NCBI RefSeq assembly: GCF_000565285.1
Contig: NZ_APVL01000018.1
Span: forward strand, 1-64,000
DNA: 64,000 nt
Direction of reading: 5' to 3'
Source of the DNA: Cytobacillus firmus DS1
GTDB taxonomy: Bacteria; Bacillota; Bacilli; Bacillales; Cytobacillaceae
In this document: positions 16,863-25,084 of the stretch, piece by piece
How the letters are laid out: every line of letters begins with the position of its first letter
Position numbering within the stretch: position 1 is the first letter of the stretch
Translations under genes and position numbers: made by a program
Notes under the pieces: generated by a model
What the model was told of the DNA's origin: nothing
What the model saw: the letters and a program-made list of their open reading frames with translations, nothing else
Database searches by the model: none

Positions 16863-16913
16863 CCTGTTAGCTTGAAAAATTTTAATAAAAGATAAAAGGG
16901 CCAAAACCCAAAA

Positions 16914-16946
16914 AGCCATGTGACCCCTCGGTTTTTTCACACGGCT
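16914..16946 (-). terminator. Terminator directly behind the Rep-like gene
   Basis: AGCCATGTGA (16914-16923) pairs with TCACACGGCT (16937-16946), the single irregular pair being G-U in the minus-strand RNA. It is followed on the minus strand by TTTTGGG. Confidence 0.65.
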
Positions 16947-16956
16947 GTAGTTCTAT

Positions 16957-18099
16957 TCAATTTGAAAATACAACTGGGTATTTTCGGTATCGTTCATAAT
17001 AACCAGAGGCAATTTCTATTCGATCACCAGGATCCAGCTCAACAACAACTAACGATTGCATTGAGCTTCTTAAGCTCTTTCTCATGAAAGATCCTATGCT
17101 GCCAAAAGTGAAATTGCTGTTTTCCTTTGACTTTAACTGGTAATAGTCAATTAAGCTATCTAAAGCAGAGGAGAATACGTTTCGAATAAAACGGTTCCTC
17201 TCCTTAAATGTTTGCTGGGTTGAGAACTGCATAACGTTAATGACTTCTTGTTTAACTGCAGTCAGCATATCACGCAACTCTTTAGAGTGGTAGGATATGC
17301 CGGCATTCTCTAGTTTGACTGTTAACTCTTTACGGAAAGCGGCTTCTAATGTTTTAGTTGCATGTTCGTCTTCTTCGATAAGCAATAAATCAGGGTTAAT
17401 ACATACTTTAAACTTTTTAATAACAATCTGAATCACATTCTTCTTTTTTACAGTAACCCTCTCTTTATTCGGCCTTCTCTCTTTATAATCACAGGCTTCA
17501 AATGAGAAAAAATCCCGTATCAAATTAATAATGTGTCTGATCTTTAAAGCGGTTTTTTTCGTCTTTTCCTGTAAGGATTTCATTGTATAGGTAAACGATG
17601 CCTGCATTGCCTCTGCTTGGTTTTTGCCAATAAAACGAGTGAATCGATTGAACAGGTCCAATACTAATAAAATGCCGGCAGCTTCTCTTGCAGAAACTAA
17701 ACATTTAAGCAGGGGTTTTGTTAATAATTCATAAGGAATACGGAAATAGCTTAATTTTTCCCCTTCAATACGATGTTCAGGGGAATTTAATTCTTTATAC
17801 CCTACGATCTCAAAGGAAGGTAAGTCATTAATAATGACTTCGCGAATAAGTCCTCTTTCAAGCAATACCATTTTGCCAGTATGTAAAGTTGTATAAGGTA
17901 TGCCGCTTTGTTGAAAATCCGATAGAGAGAACTCCTTGCCTTTAATTCTTCCCAGGTCATCACATTTGAGATGCATTAGTATATATAAAGCTAACGAGGA
18001 TGCAGAAAGAGGAGAACGTTCTTGTTCAGCTTTTAATAAATCTAACTGCTTTTGAAAAAACTTAACGCCTTTTACGGAAATTGATTGTTTTTTCTTCAC
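16957..18099 (-). CDS. Winged-helix-like protein, candidate plasmid replication initiator
   Basis: 380 residues from GTG at 18099 (AGGAGGAG ten bases upstream). The N-terminal half (SLALYILMHLKCDDLGRIKG...LSDFQQSGIPYTTLHTGKMVLLERGLI) has the spacing of a winged-helix DNA-binding domain, as in many plasmid Rep proteins; the rest is helical and basic (RRPNKERVTVKKK near residue 210). I do not recognise the family firmly. Support for a Rep role is contextual: leftward gene with double terminator, a long structured upstream region with a candidate antisense RNA (18210-18428), and neighbouring small plasmid-type genes. It could instead be a transcription regulator. Confidence 0.5.
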   Translation of the reverse strand: MKKKQSISVKGVKFFQKQLDLLKAEQERSPLSASSLALYILMHLKCDDLGRIKGKEFSLSDFQQSGIPYTTLHTGKMVLLERGLIREVIINDLPSFEIVGYKELNSPEHRIEGEKLSYFRIPYELLTKPLLKCLVSAREAAGILLVLDLFNRFTRFIGKNQAEAMQASFTYTMKSLQEKTKKTALKIRHIINLIRDFFSFEACDYKERRPNKERVTVKKKNVIQIVIKKFKVCINPDLLLIEEDEHATKTLEAAFRKELTVKLENAGISYHSKELRDMLTAVKQEVINVMQFSTQQTFKERNRFIRNVFSSALDSLIDYYQLKSKENSNFTFGSIGSFMRKSLRSSMQSLVVVELDPGDRIEIASGYYERYRKYPVVFSN

Positions 18100-18174
18100 T
18101 TTGGCTCTCCTCCTCCCTGTCAGAATATGTATGATAAAGTCTTATTTTATTTCATATAAAGTAAGTCTGAACCG

Positions 18175-18203
18175 TTGCGCCTACTGTGAAAAATAAGTAT
18201 AAT
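18175..18203 (+). promoter_or_regulatory. Promoter of the candidate antisense RNA
   Basis: TTGCGC (18175-18180), 17-base spacer, consensus TATAAT (18198-18203). It reads rightward, against the Rep-like gene, into the three-hairpin region. Confidence 0.6.
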
Positions 18204-18209
18204 AAAGAT

Positions 18210-18428
18210 AACAATTTAAAAAAGCCAATAAAAAACTAGCCCTCGAAAGTGTATTTTTTTCGAAGGATACTAAAGTATTAAATTTTAAGTTTTAATTTTA
18301 AGTGGCTTTCTTTAAATTTGTTGGCGCAAATTTAAAGGTCTTATCGGGATCATTCGTCTATCAGAATTGGCGTTTTGATGGACACAAATTTTAATTTTAA
18401 GCTGGTCGTTGGCGCGATCAGCTTTTTG
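18210..18428 (+). ncRNA. Candidate antisense RNA with three UUGGCG-loop hairpins
   Basis: Three successive stem-loops all expose the hexaloop TTGGCG: 18310-18337 (11-bp perfect stem), 18356-18383 (11 bp) and 18399-18424 (10 bp). The stems differ completely in sequence. All three non-Watson-Crick pairs are G-U only if the plus strand is the RNA, which fixes the strand. UUGG fits the YUNR U-turn seen in antisense-RNA kissing loops. The last hairpin is followed by TTTTTG (18423-18428) and can terminate. The RNA lies in the leader of the divergent Rep-like gene, as in copy-number control systems. A 13-bp direct repeat (TTTTAATTTTAAG, 18290-18302 and 18389-18401) precedes hairpins 1 and 3. RNA start inferred. 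Confidence 0.65.
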
Positions 18429-18671
18429 CTTGGAAAAATTATTTTTGCATAAAAAAAACGCCCTATTTAATAAAAACGGTCGCTGAAAAAAATAGATACA
18501 CTTCTCCCCTAAAAGGATGGACGTATCCCCAGCCCCGTAATCTGATACTTTTATACTACCATAACTTTCTAGTCGAGTAAAAGAATTTTTAAAACTCTTG
18601 CAACTTTGAAATTGGTCTGCTATTATAAAACTAATTTAATAAACAGCCTTAAATCTGATAGCAGGTCCCCC
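18429..18671. other. Probable leader/origin region of the Rep-like gene
   Basis: AT-rich with A and T tracts (for example a run of eight A at 18451-18458). On the minus strand a TATAAA-type -10 near 18550 could start a long rep leader running through the complement of the antisense RNA. No coding sequence seen. Confidence 0.35.
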
Positions 18672-18983
18672 TTATCTTTGATGAGGGGGATTTTGCTGTT
18701 TCTTAGAGCTTGCTAGACTTAATATGGTGCCAAGTAGGTGATTTAAACCTATTCCATATTCCCGCTCTGCTGCTAGTTTTTTTGCTGTGACAAGAATAGA
18801 ACGGAAGTCTTTTTTAGGGGAATCATCATAAGCTTCATTTAATACAATTAGCTGCTGTTGGGCAAAGATAGGCTCAACTCTTTGACTGAGAAAAATCCGA
18901 TTAAATGTATCTAATAGCATCTCTTTTTCGATTGTTTCACTGTCGTGTCTTAGCCGGTTAAGTAAATCCTCGATCAATACCAT
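18672..18983 (-). CDS. Small plasmid protein of unknown function
   Basis: 103 residues from the ATG at 18983, which has GGGGGGAC upstream; the frame is open further, but that part is the attenuator leader. The product is helical and charged (LLNRLRHDSETIEKEMLL, LVTAKKLAAEREYGIGLNHLLG), without membrane segments. I do not recognise it. It has its own promoter (19078-19106) and a terminator-containing leader with the AAGAA mini-hairpin, so expression is probably conditional. Confidence 0.65.
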   Translation of the reverse strand: MVLIEDLLNRLRHDSETIEKEMLLDTFNRIFLSQRVEPIFAQQQLIVLNEAYDDSPKKDFRSILVTAKKLAAEREYGIGLNHLLGTILSLASSKKQQNPPHQR

Positions 18984-19011
18984 ATGAAGTCCCCCCTTTT
19001 TAATAAAAAAA

Positions 19012-19050
19012 GGCACACGGGTAGTGTATACCCATGTGCCGGTTCTTCCG
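19012..19050 (-). promoter_or_regulatory. Attenuator leader (AAGAA mini-hairpin plus terminator) before 18983
   Basis: In minus-strand RNA order: mini-hairpin CGG-AAGAA-CCG (19050 to 19040), then a terminator stem (ACCCATGTGCC 19030-19040 / GGCACACGGGT 19012-19022) followed by a T7 run, then GGGGGG and the ATG at 18983. The terminator lies between promoter and ribosome site, so it must be bypassed for expression. Confidence 0.7.
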
Positions 19051-19077
19051 TACACTAATCAATATTAATTTGATTCT

Positions 19078-19106
19078 ATTATCTTAAAAGCATATATGTT
19101 TGTCAA
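19078..19106 (-). promoter_or_regulatory. Promoter of the 18983 gene
   Basis: TTGACA (19101-19106), 17-base spacer, GATAAT (19078-19083) on the minus strand: close to the sigma-A consensus. Confidence 0.75.
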
Positions 19107-19115
19107 GAAGCCCTC

Positions 19116-19733
19116 CTACGTTATCCGGTTGAGAATGGCCCTCATGACATCAACATTATTCCCCTTTTCTTTAATCTTGGCGATAAAATCAAGATAAAGG
19201 ATAGCAAATAATTCTTCAATCTGCAGCTGTTCTTTATGAAGGAATGGAGAGAGATCATGAAGAAATATCTCCCCCCTTAAAAGTATCTTATCTCGAATTT
19301 TAATCGTCAGGTGGGCTTTTCTGCTGTTTTCTTCCTTTACAGCAACTTCCTCTTCGGTAGTTTCAAAAGAAAACAAGTTGGTATTTACTTGTTTCAATAC
19401 TCTGGTTTCTTTTTTAGGAGGTTCTAAATATTTATATTTATTTTCCACTAAAAAGCGGGACATACTTTCATAATGGGTATTCCCCTTTTTTATTTGGTTA
19501 AGAAAGTCTTCAAAAAGAATAGACATTAAGTCTACGACTGAAAAAGTATAGGGAGCTTCTTCGAATAAATCCATAAAGTCCTGGCAAAAGACCTGCCCTC
19601 TTAAATATTCATAGTATGGTAGCTTAATTTCTATGTAACGATACTTGGAAGTAAACAAAAAATCAAGAAGGCTATCCTTTTGGTTACTTAGTCTTTCTTG
19701 CAGAACATTCCATTGGCTATAGGATTTCTTCAA
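19116..19733 (-). CDS. Plasmid protein with internal duplication, function unknown
   Basis: 205 residues from TTG at 19733 (GGAGGGGCGGAG just upstream; a GTG ten codons earlier has no ribosome site). Two halves look alike: IEIKLPYYEYLRGQVFCQDFMD... and LTIKIRDKILLRGEIFLHDLSP..., each followed by a helical stretch ending in FLNQIKKGN or FIAKIKEKGN. This suggests a duplicated domain of about 80 residues. The start overlaps the end of the upstream gene by 17 bases, so the two are coupled. Family and role are unknown; location suggests plasmid replication, partition or transfer support. Confidence 0.6.
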   Translation of the reverse strand: MKKSYSQWNVLQERLSNQKDSLLDFLFTSKYRYIEIKLPYYEYLRGQVFCQDFMDLFEEAPYTFSVVDLMSILFEDFLNQIKKGNTHYESMSRFLVENKYKYLEPPKKETRVLKQVNTNLFSFETTEEEVAVKEENSRKAHLTIKIRDKILLRGEIFLHDLSPFLHKEQLQIEELFAILYLDFIAKIKEKGNNVDVMRAILNRIT

Positions 19734-20187
19734 GATCTCCGCCCCTCTCCAGCCATTGAACACCGGACTTTATCATGATATAAACAGTCTTACGATCTGA
19801 AAAACCCTTTTGGATAGCCAATCCATAGGGGCCACCTATTTCTTTATGCTCCGATTTTAATAAATTCGTATGCATGTATCTTTTGCTATCTTGATATGGC
19901 CAATCCCAATTGATCATATCCTGGTGGTTTAATACATACCGTAGCAGCAATGTATTGAACTTGGTCTGTGATAAAGGTTTCCCTATCTTTCTCATATATA
20001 ATGGGTATGCTAATTTAACATAACGTCTGAGTTGCATATGAAGAATGTGATCTACAGGCAGTTTGATATTTTGGGTTTTATCCGACCGTTCTTTACGCGG
20101 TTTCGCTGGTTGGGTTTTTGGCTGTGTGATAGTTCTAGAAATATTCTTTGACTTTATATCATCAAAAATTGGATTTATGCTGCTCAT
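19717..20187 (-). CDS. Small basic plasmid protein, possibly DNA-binding
   Basis: 156 residues from ATG at 20187 (AGAAAGGAAG upstream; an ATG eight codons earlier lacks it). The N-terminus is basic and disordered (TQPKTQPAKPRKERSDK), followed by KLPVDHILHMQLRRYVKLAYPLY and a helical middle, a layout compatible with ribbon-helix-helix-type plasmid proteins but not proven. It overlaps the downstream 205-residue gene. A promoter and a terminator-containing leader lie far upstream at 20442-20554. Confidence 0.6.
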   Translation of the reverse strand: MSSINPIFDDIKSKNISRTITQPKTQPAKPRKERSDKTQNIKLPVDHILHMQLRRYVKLAYPLYMRKIGKPLSQTKFNTLLLRYVLNHQDMINWDWPYQDSKRYMHTNLLKSEHKEIGGPYGLAIQKGFSDRKTVYIMIKSGVQWLERGGDLEEIL

Positions 20188-20330
20188 ATAATCTTCCTTT
20201 CTCAGGGTCACCTTTCCACTTTTCTATTAATATAAGAAGGTTGGCTTATTTTTAGAACCTAAGTTGATTAAAAAAAATGTAGCTGGACCATAATGAGACT
20301 AATAATAAGAAGAGTGAGAGGAAGAGAGAT

Positions 20331-20435
20331 ATGAGCAAGAAAAAAGAAAAGGATATTAAAAAGAAATTTGCAGAAGCGATGAAGAAATCGCAGCAAAGAA
20401 CCGGAATGAAATTGCTTAAAGTAAAGGTGAAATAA
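20331..20435 (+). CDS. 34-residue very basic peptide
   Basis: An ATG with AGAGGAAGAG upstream opens a frame MSKKKEKDIKKKFAEAMKK..., ending KLLKVKVK. About 40 percent of residues are Lys. It lies divergent to the 20187 gene inside a non-coding stretch. Only the ribosome site and composition support it; it could be a nucleic-acid-binding peptide or chance. Confidence 0.4.
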   Translation: MSKKKEKDIKKKFAEAMKKSQQRTGMKLLKVKVK

Positions 20436-20441
20436 AAAAAG

Positions 20442-20464
20442 ACACCGGCAATCTTGTCCGGTGT
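20442..20464 (-). terminator. Leader terminator/attenuator upstream of 20187
   Basis: ACACCGG/CCGGTGT stem with a 9-base loop, followed on the minus strand by TTTTTTTATT. It lies about 60 bases downstream of the promoter at 20526-20554, so most transcripts would end before the 20187 gene unless it is bypassed. It lacks the AAGAA mini-hairpin. Confidence 0.6.
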
Positions 20465-20525
20465 TGGAGAGAGGAATAAAGAATCTGCTAGGGTTATACC
20501 CATAACAGAACAAATGTTCCTTTTT

Positions 20526-20554
20526 ATTATACTCAAGATAGAAAGTGAATACAA
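20526..20554 (-). promoter_or_regulatory. Leftward promoter
   Basis: TTGTAT (20549-20554), 17-base spacer, TATAAT (20526-20531) on the minus strand. Confidence 0.6.
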
Positions 20555-20611
20555 CTAAAACATTAAAATAGGATGTTTTGCTATGCCCCAGCAACATCCC
20601 TCATATTTTCG

Positions 20612-20649
20612 AAGCCTTTTTTGACTAATTGCCTGAAAAGGCTTTTTTA
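20612..20649 (+). terminator. Terminator
   Basis: AAGCCTTTT (20612-20620) / AAAAGGCTT (20636-20644), then TTTTAT. It isolates the lipase gene from upstream transcription. Confidence 0.6.
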
Positions 20650-20719
20650 TGTGCCGTCGTAGTCTCAATTGTAAGAGCGACTAGTTAATAGTATTAATAT
20701 ATTCTTTACATAGGTTGCA

Positions 20720-20748
20720 TTGAATTAATTTACTTTTTTTCCTATAAT
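20720..20748 (+). promoter_or_regulatory. Promoter of the lipase-like gene
   Basis: TTGAAT (20720-20725), 17-base spacer, TATAAT (20743-20748), about 28 bases before the start codon. Confidence 0.6.
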
Positions 20749-20775
20749 TAGTAAGAATTTTATTTAGGGAGTGAA

Positions 20776-21789
20776 ATGTTCATGGTCGGAAATCTAAGAA
20801 AGATGGCCGCATTACTTACTTTAACTTTAGTGTTAATAGTATCTTCAGTAATTGTGAGTCCAGGAGCAGCAAATGCAGGATATGCAGATAACTACAACCG
20901 TCTTTATTATGATTTAGCAAGACTCGTTTATTCTGCAGAGTACAGCTCTTATACTCGTAAAACTATCCAAGACAATCTTAACAGTAAACATGGGGCAGGC
21001 AAATTTAAGGTTATCTCAGCAGTCGATGTTAATGCAGATGTCTACCATCCGATGAGTGCTTCTTCCATTACTGGAGAATGGTTGAGACTCGATGGGACGG
21101 GTTTTAAAGCAATGGCAGTGGTTGCAGAAGGCAGCAATAAGTTATTTATCGCCTTTTCCGGTACAGATAAAAGCTGGAACTTCATACCGGATCTTAATGA
21201 TGCCAATACAGCCAGGGAAACTCTATCAAGTAATGCACCTGGACAAAACTATCAGGCTCAGTTGTTTACAAATTATATTTATGAGGCATTTCCGGCTTAC
21301 AGGAGTTATCAATGGTACTTTACGGGCCATTCATTAGGTGGTTGGTTAGCAACAAAAACATATTTGGATATACGCTCAGCTAATTGGTTATTGCCAGATA
21401 AATCAAAGTTTAAATATGGTGGAGGGATAAAGAAATCCACTATTAGCGGCGTATATACGTTTAATCCCCTGCCAATGGGTAAATCACAAATCAGTTCTAC
21501 CCAATGGAATGCAAATAAGAACGGATTGTACGATACGGATGTAAAAAATTTATATCTGAACAATGAATGGCTTAATGGTGTGTACGATATGAATACCGAT
21601 AAAATGGATTACATTGGTTTCCAGGGAAGTATTAATTCAGAAAATATTCTGCATTACAGTAGACTCGACTATTTGAGTAAGGGACCAACTCTTGATCTTG
21701 TAGACTATGCAAGGCAGGCATTAACTGCACAAAAAGATATTCTAAATGCTCATGGCTTATCAAGGTTAAGTCCTTATGTTTCATATTGA
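20776..21789 (+). CDS. Secreted class 3 lipase-like hydrolase
   Basis: 337 residues with a signal peptide (hydrophobic core ALLTLTLVLIVSSVIV, cleavage near residue 34). The alpha/beta-hydrolase elbow is FTGHSLGGWLA, nucleophile Ser186; FIAFSGTD upstream supplies the oxyanion strand. This matches the lipase class 3 family; the His and Asp of the triad are not assigned. It should be an extracellular esterase or phospholipase. GGGAG precedes the first ATG; a second ATG two codons later is possible. Monocistronic, with its own promoter and terminator. Confidence 0.82.
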   Translation: MFMVGNLRKMAALLTLTLVLIVSSVIVSPGAANAGYADNYNRLYYDLARLVYSAEYSSYTRKTIQDNLNSKHGAGKFKVISAVDVNADVYHPMSASSITGEWLRLDGTGFKAMAVVAEGSNKLFIAFSGTDKSWNFIPDLNDANTARETLSSNAPGQNYQAQLFTNYIYEAFPAYRSYQWYFTGHSLGGWLATKTYLDIRSANWLLPDKSKFKYGGGIKKSTISGVYTFNPLPMGKSQISSTQWNANKNGLYDTDVKNLYLNNEWLNGVYDMNTDKMDYIGFQGSINSENILHYSRLDYLSKGPTLDLVDYARQALTAQKDILNAHGLSRLSPYVSY

Positions 21790-21807
21790 TGGAAGCATAT
21801 AAAAATA

Positions 21808-21834
21808 GGGTAGTTACCAATATGGTAACTACCC
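21808..21834 (+). terminator. Terminator of the lipase-like gene
   Basis: GGGTAGTTACC (21808-21818) / GGTAACTACCC (21824-21834) followed by CATTTCTATT. It may also serve the convergent gene ending at 21892. Confidence 0.75.
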
Positions 21835-21891
21835 CATTTCTATTAAATATCCGAAAACTAAACTTTTTAAATTCTAACATAGATTCTTAAT

Positions 21892-22848
21892 TTAATTTCC
21901 CCATTTCACTAGCGCTGCTGCCCAGGCCAAACCTGATCCAAAACCTGCAAGGACAACATAGTCTCCGTCTTTAATTCGTCCCTCCTTCACTTCATCAGCA
22001 AGAGCGAGTGCAACACTTGCAGAAGATGTGTTTCCATAGTACTGGACAGCATGGGTGGCAACCTTTTCAATTGGGAAATCAAGGTTATGTACCGCTTTTT
22101 CAATAATGCGCAGATTCGCTTGGTGAGGAACAAGATAATCCAAGTCATCAAGAGTTAAATCTGCTTTTAATAAGGCATCTTTTACAATTTCCGGAATGTA
22201 GGTGGAAGCAAATTGAAAAATGGCCTCGCCATCCATTGACGGCCTATGGTTACTGTCTTCTCTCATGTATTCAGACCCGGATCCATCAGAACCAACCGTT
22301 GAGGATAATAGGCCAAAACCTTCTGACACTTCTCCAACTACAGCGGCGCCAGCTCCGTCCCCAAACAATATATTTACCTTTCTTTCCTCCTTGTTTTCTA
22401 ATTCCATGTTTCTGGAGCATTCTTCTACACCTACTACCAACACCTTTTTGGCAAAGCCTGACTGTACATATTGGAAGGCATTCAACAAAGCGAATACAAA
22501 TCCAGCACAGCCGACACTCATATCATATGCCCCAGCTGTGGTCGGGATGCCAAGGCGATTTTGAACCTGACAGGCGATAGAAGGATAGATGCGTTCCTGT
22601 GTGATAGTGGAGAGAATAACAAAATCAATCTGGGAGGGATCCAAATTAGCATGCTCAAGGGCCGCTTCCCCTGCTGCAAAAGCCATGTCTACCATATTAA
22701 TGCCTGGAATCGTAAATCTTCTTTCTTTGATGCCTGTCATTTTCTCGATGGATCTTCCTGAAATGCCGCACTTTTCTTTGAAAAAATCATTAGTCACTAC
22801 TCGAGGTGGCAAATAGCTTCCTACACCAAGTATTCCTGCACTTTTCAA
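21892..22848 (-). CDS. Beta-ketoacyl-ACP synthase III (FabH-like)
   Basis: Thiolase-fold enzyme with the FabH triad: Cys in SVGCAGFVFAL, His in VPHQANLRIIEKA, Asn in YYGNTSSAS. The N-terminal motif GILGVGSYLPPRVVTN and TGIKERR are typical. It condenses an acyl-CoA with malonyl-ACP, starting fatty acid or specialised acyl chains. I take TTG at 22848 as start, because AAAAAAGGAG lies 11 bases upstream and family homology begins there; an ATG 22 codons earlier (22914) is in frame but has no ribosome site. A stand-alone KAS III on a plasmid could modify a peptide or quorum molecule, but no partner genes are adjacent. Confidence 0.85.
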   Translation of the reverse strand: MKSAGILGVGSYLPPRVVTNDFFKEKCGISGRSIEKMTGIKERRFTIPGINMVDMAFAAGEAALEHANLDPSQIDFVILSTITQERIYPSIACQVQNRLGIPTTAGAYDMSVGCAGFVFALLNAFQYVQSGFAKKVLVVGVEECSRNMELENKEERKVNILFGDGAGAAVVGEVSEGFGLLSSTVGSDGSGSEYMREDSNHRPSMDGEAIFQFASTYIPEIVKDALLKADLTLDDLDYLVPHQANLRIIEKAVHNLDFPIEKVATHAVQYYGNTSSASVALALADEVKEGRIKDGDYVVLAGFGSGLAWAAALVKWGN

Positions 22849-22982
22849 AATGTTCGTTTCTCCTTTTTTGACGAATTTTGGTGAACCCTCTTTAATGATA
22901 TCCAATATTTTCATATTTTAGGAGGAATTTGTATATTTTTGGCTAATTATTAAGGAGTAAAAACAAAATTAGGAGGAGAAAA

Positions 22983-23786
22983 ATGAAGAAATTTAGTAGT
23001 GTCGTATGTTGTACTCTTTTGTCTTCTGTTCTTTTATCGCCGTATGCGGGAGCTGCAAGTGCTGCTGAGGGAGTTGAAACTCCATATTTCGATGAGGTGC
23101 AAGATCCTATCGAGCAAGAACTAGGAATTAATGTACTAGTGGATACTGATGAGCTATCAGTCTATCAAATCAATGAAGATGGTAAATTGTATGAGTATCG
23201 TGAGACAGTTACCTTTGTGAATGGAAAACAAGATATTACCGTTCAAAAATATGAAGTGAGTGGTTCTGATAAAGTACTTGTGGAAGAATACAGTACCTTA
23301 GTCACGGAGAATAAATTAACAGGCACTATAACTGTGGAAACTGAAACAGGTGAAACGGTAGATATTAGTACTAAACAATCCTTCGGGGACAACCCAACAG
23401 TCATGCCAATGCCTATGGCAACGTACTATGGCTCATACATTTCTGATGTTAGATATAGGTTTACTTCGAGCACTCAAGGTCAAGCAATCATGGCTGGCCA
23501 GAGTCCTTATTATAAGTATGCATCTAGGAAAGACGGAGACTTTATTAGGTTCCAGGGGCATGCTGATAATCTTAGAACTATAGAGAAAAACCTAGCAACC
23601 TTTGGGGTAGCCGGTTTTGCTGATGATATTGTTAAGGCATTAAGAGCTGGAAAAGTTTTAAGTTATACCTTAATTAAAAACATTGTTAAAGGTGCGGTAA
23701 AGGTAGGACCTTTTGGAGCTGCCCTAAACTTATGGTATTATGGCGCTGAATGGTTGAAGGCTAGAGATGATTATAGAAAGATATAA
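22983..23786 (+). CDS. Secreted protein, possible large bacteriocin precursor
   Basis: 267 residues: signal peptide (cleavage near AASAAE, about 27), acidic N-terminal half (about 28-135), then after MPMPMATYYGS a basic, less acidic C-terminal half ending in an amphipathic or hydrophobic stretch (IVKGAVKVGPFGAALNLWYYGAEW). A pro-region plus membrane-active C-terminus, followed by a small membrane-protein gene, resembles secreted bacteriocins of the geobacillin-26 type. I cannot confirm the family. GGAGG is properly spaced before the ATG. Confidence 0.5.
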   Translation: MKKFSSVVCCTLLSSVLLSPYAGAASAAEGVETPYFDEVQDPIEQELGINVLVDTDELSVYQINEDGKLYEYRETVTFVNGKQDITVQKYEVSGSDKVLVEEYSTLVTENKLTGTITVETETGETVDISTKQSFGDNPTVMPMPMATYYGSYISDVRYRFTSSTQGQAIMAGQSPYYKYASRKDGDFIRFQGHADNLRTIEKNLATFGVAGFADDIVKALRAGKVLSYTLIKNIVKGAVKVGPFGAALNLWYYGAEWLKARDDYRKI

Positions 23787-23798
23787 GTGAAAATTAAG

Positions 23799-23835
23799 CC
23801 ACCGGTAGGATATCATTAACACCCTGCCAGTGGTA
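23799..23835 (+). terminator. Hairpin between the secreted protein and the membrane protein
   Basis: CCACCGGTAGG and CCTGCCAGTGG pair imperfectly and are followed by ATAATTTTTT. It may partly terminate transcription before the small membrane-protein gene. Confidence 0.5.
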
Positions 23836-23880
23836 TAATTTTTTACATATTTAACAATTATTACAAAAAAGGATGGTAAT

Positions 23881-24150
23881 GTGCGAGTACTAATATTTAT
23901 TTTAATTCTTTTATTAGCGGCGCTGATCTCCAAGGGCATTGAAAAAGTAGTGGACATCTCAAATAAAGGTTTTATAAATGCTCTTTATTTCCTATGTGTA
24001 GGCATAATTTCTTCAGTCACTTACTTTTTAGTTGAAAAAGAATTACAGCTTTTAGTATCAACTTTAGTCATCGTTGGATTCGGATTAACCATTTTCTACT
24101 TCTTTTTGGGGTTTATCAGGAAGAATCAGGAAAAGTCCAAAGAAATATAA
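23881..24150 (+). CDS. Small three-helix membrane protein, possible immunity protein
   Basis: 89 residues from GTG at 23881 (AAAAGGATGG upstream). Three hydrophobic segments (VLIFILILLLAALI, ALYFLCVGIISSVTYFL, LLVSTLVIVGFGLTIFYFFLGF) and a charged tail. Its position 94 bases behind a possible bacteriocin gene on the same strand suggests immunity, but small membrane proteins are common and no motif proves it. Confidence 0.5.
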   Translation: MRVLIFILILLLAALISKGIEKVVDISNKGFINALYFLCVGIISSVTYFLVEKELQLLVSTLVIVGFGLTIFYFFLGFIRKNQEKSKEI

Positions 24151-24174
24151 TATCTGTAAAATTACAAAATAAAA

Positions 24175-24206
24175 ACCCTCAATATGCGCTAAAGCATATC
24201 GAGGGT
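24175..24206 (+). terminator. Terminator
   Basis: ACCCTCAATATGC pairs with GCATATCGAGGGT (one internal mismatch), followed by CTTAAT. It lies after the small membrane-protein gene. Confidence 0.65.
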
Positions 24207-24402
24207 CTTAATAATTAATGAAAAAGAGTACATTTTTACACATTTACATAAACGATATAAGTCTTCCTCCCACTGAACATCGGTGAATTGTGGAGGATTT
24301 TTTTAATATATGCAATTTGAATACTAAAGATAAAACCCGAAGTTATCAAAAAAGCTAATTCATTTAGTGTGGTTCCCACTTATTTGCATTTTATGATTAA
24401 TA

Positions 24403-24921
24403 CTACTTTTCAATATTTAATTTATTGTCTATCTCGGATGTATCTACACCTTCTCCAAACCAATCTGTAAGTTTATCTTTTGCTTGTTTTTTAACGTCTT
24501 GATCAACATACATAGCAGCTTGAAAAAGGGCTACGGTAATGATACTTAAATCATCAACAAAACCTATTCCCATAGCAACATCTGGAATTAAATCTAATGG
24601 TAAGATAAAGTAACCCAAGGCTCCAGCAATTGTAGCTTTAACTTTAAAGGGTACCTCTGGTTTCTGCATTGTATAGTATAGAATTAGTACAGCATACACA
24701 ATAGTAGAACCGGCTTTCTTTGAAAACTTTTGAAGTTTATTCCAAAAACTATCATCCGTATAATGCTTATCATGTTGCTGAATAGCTTCTATTTCCATGT
24801 TTTCTGCTTCATTTTTTAATTCTTCTACCTTAGCTTCTTCAAAAGTTAATTCCTCGATGTTTGCATCTTCTTGTGTTCCAGTCAAATCTTGTTGATTCTT
24901 TTTTCTAAATTTATCTAACAA
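24403..24921 (-). CDS. YkvA family (DUF1232) membrane protein
   Basis: 172 residues: an acidic N-terminal half rich in Glu (about 1-70), then the YkvA/DUF1232 signature GYFILPLDLIPDVAMGIGFVDDLS with flanking hydrophobic helices. The family is widespread and uncharacterised; membrane association is expected. A good AGGAGAGG ribosome site precedes the ATG. Monocistronic. Confidence 0.82.
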   Translation of the reverse strand: MLDKFRKKNQQDLTGTQEDANIEELTFEEAKVEELKNEAENMEIEAIQQHDKHYTDDSFWNKLQKFSKKAGSTIVYAVLILYYTMQKPEVPFKVKATIAGALGYFILPLDLIPDVAMGIGFVDDLSIITVALFQAAMYVDQDVKKQAKDKLTDWFGEGVDTSEIDNKLNIEK

Positions 24922-25050
24922 TCTACCTCTCCTCCTATCTTCCTTAAATAGACATTAGGGTAATAATTCTAGCTCTATCTTAAAAACTCCTACTAATGAA
25001 TTTTGTCACTCATTTAGTTGTTCGATATTTTTGTTGAAATAAAATAAAAA

Positions 25051-25084
25051 CCCTTCAAATAGCTAGTTAGCAATTGAAGGGCCT
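25051..25084. terminator. Hairpin terminator
   Basis: CCCTTCAA / TTGAAGGG with a 15-base loop followed by CCTTTTG; A-rich on the other side (ATAAAAA), so it works in either direction. It lies between the genes starting at 24921 and ending at 25202. Confidence 0.6.

Noticed and set aside
20252..20597. Leftward hydrophobic reading frames of about 100 residues
   Set aside because: They run through a leader and terminator and lie opposite a Lys-rich plus-strand ORF; the composition is what the complement of A-rich DNA gives. A leader peptide from ATG at about 20504 cannot be excluded but is unsupported.
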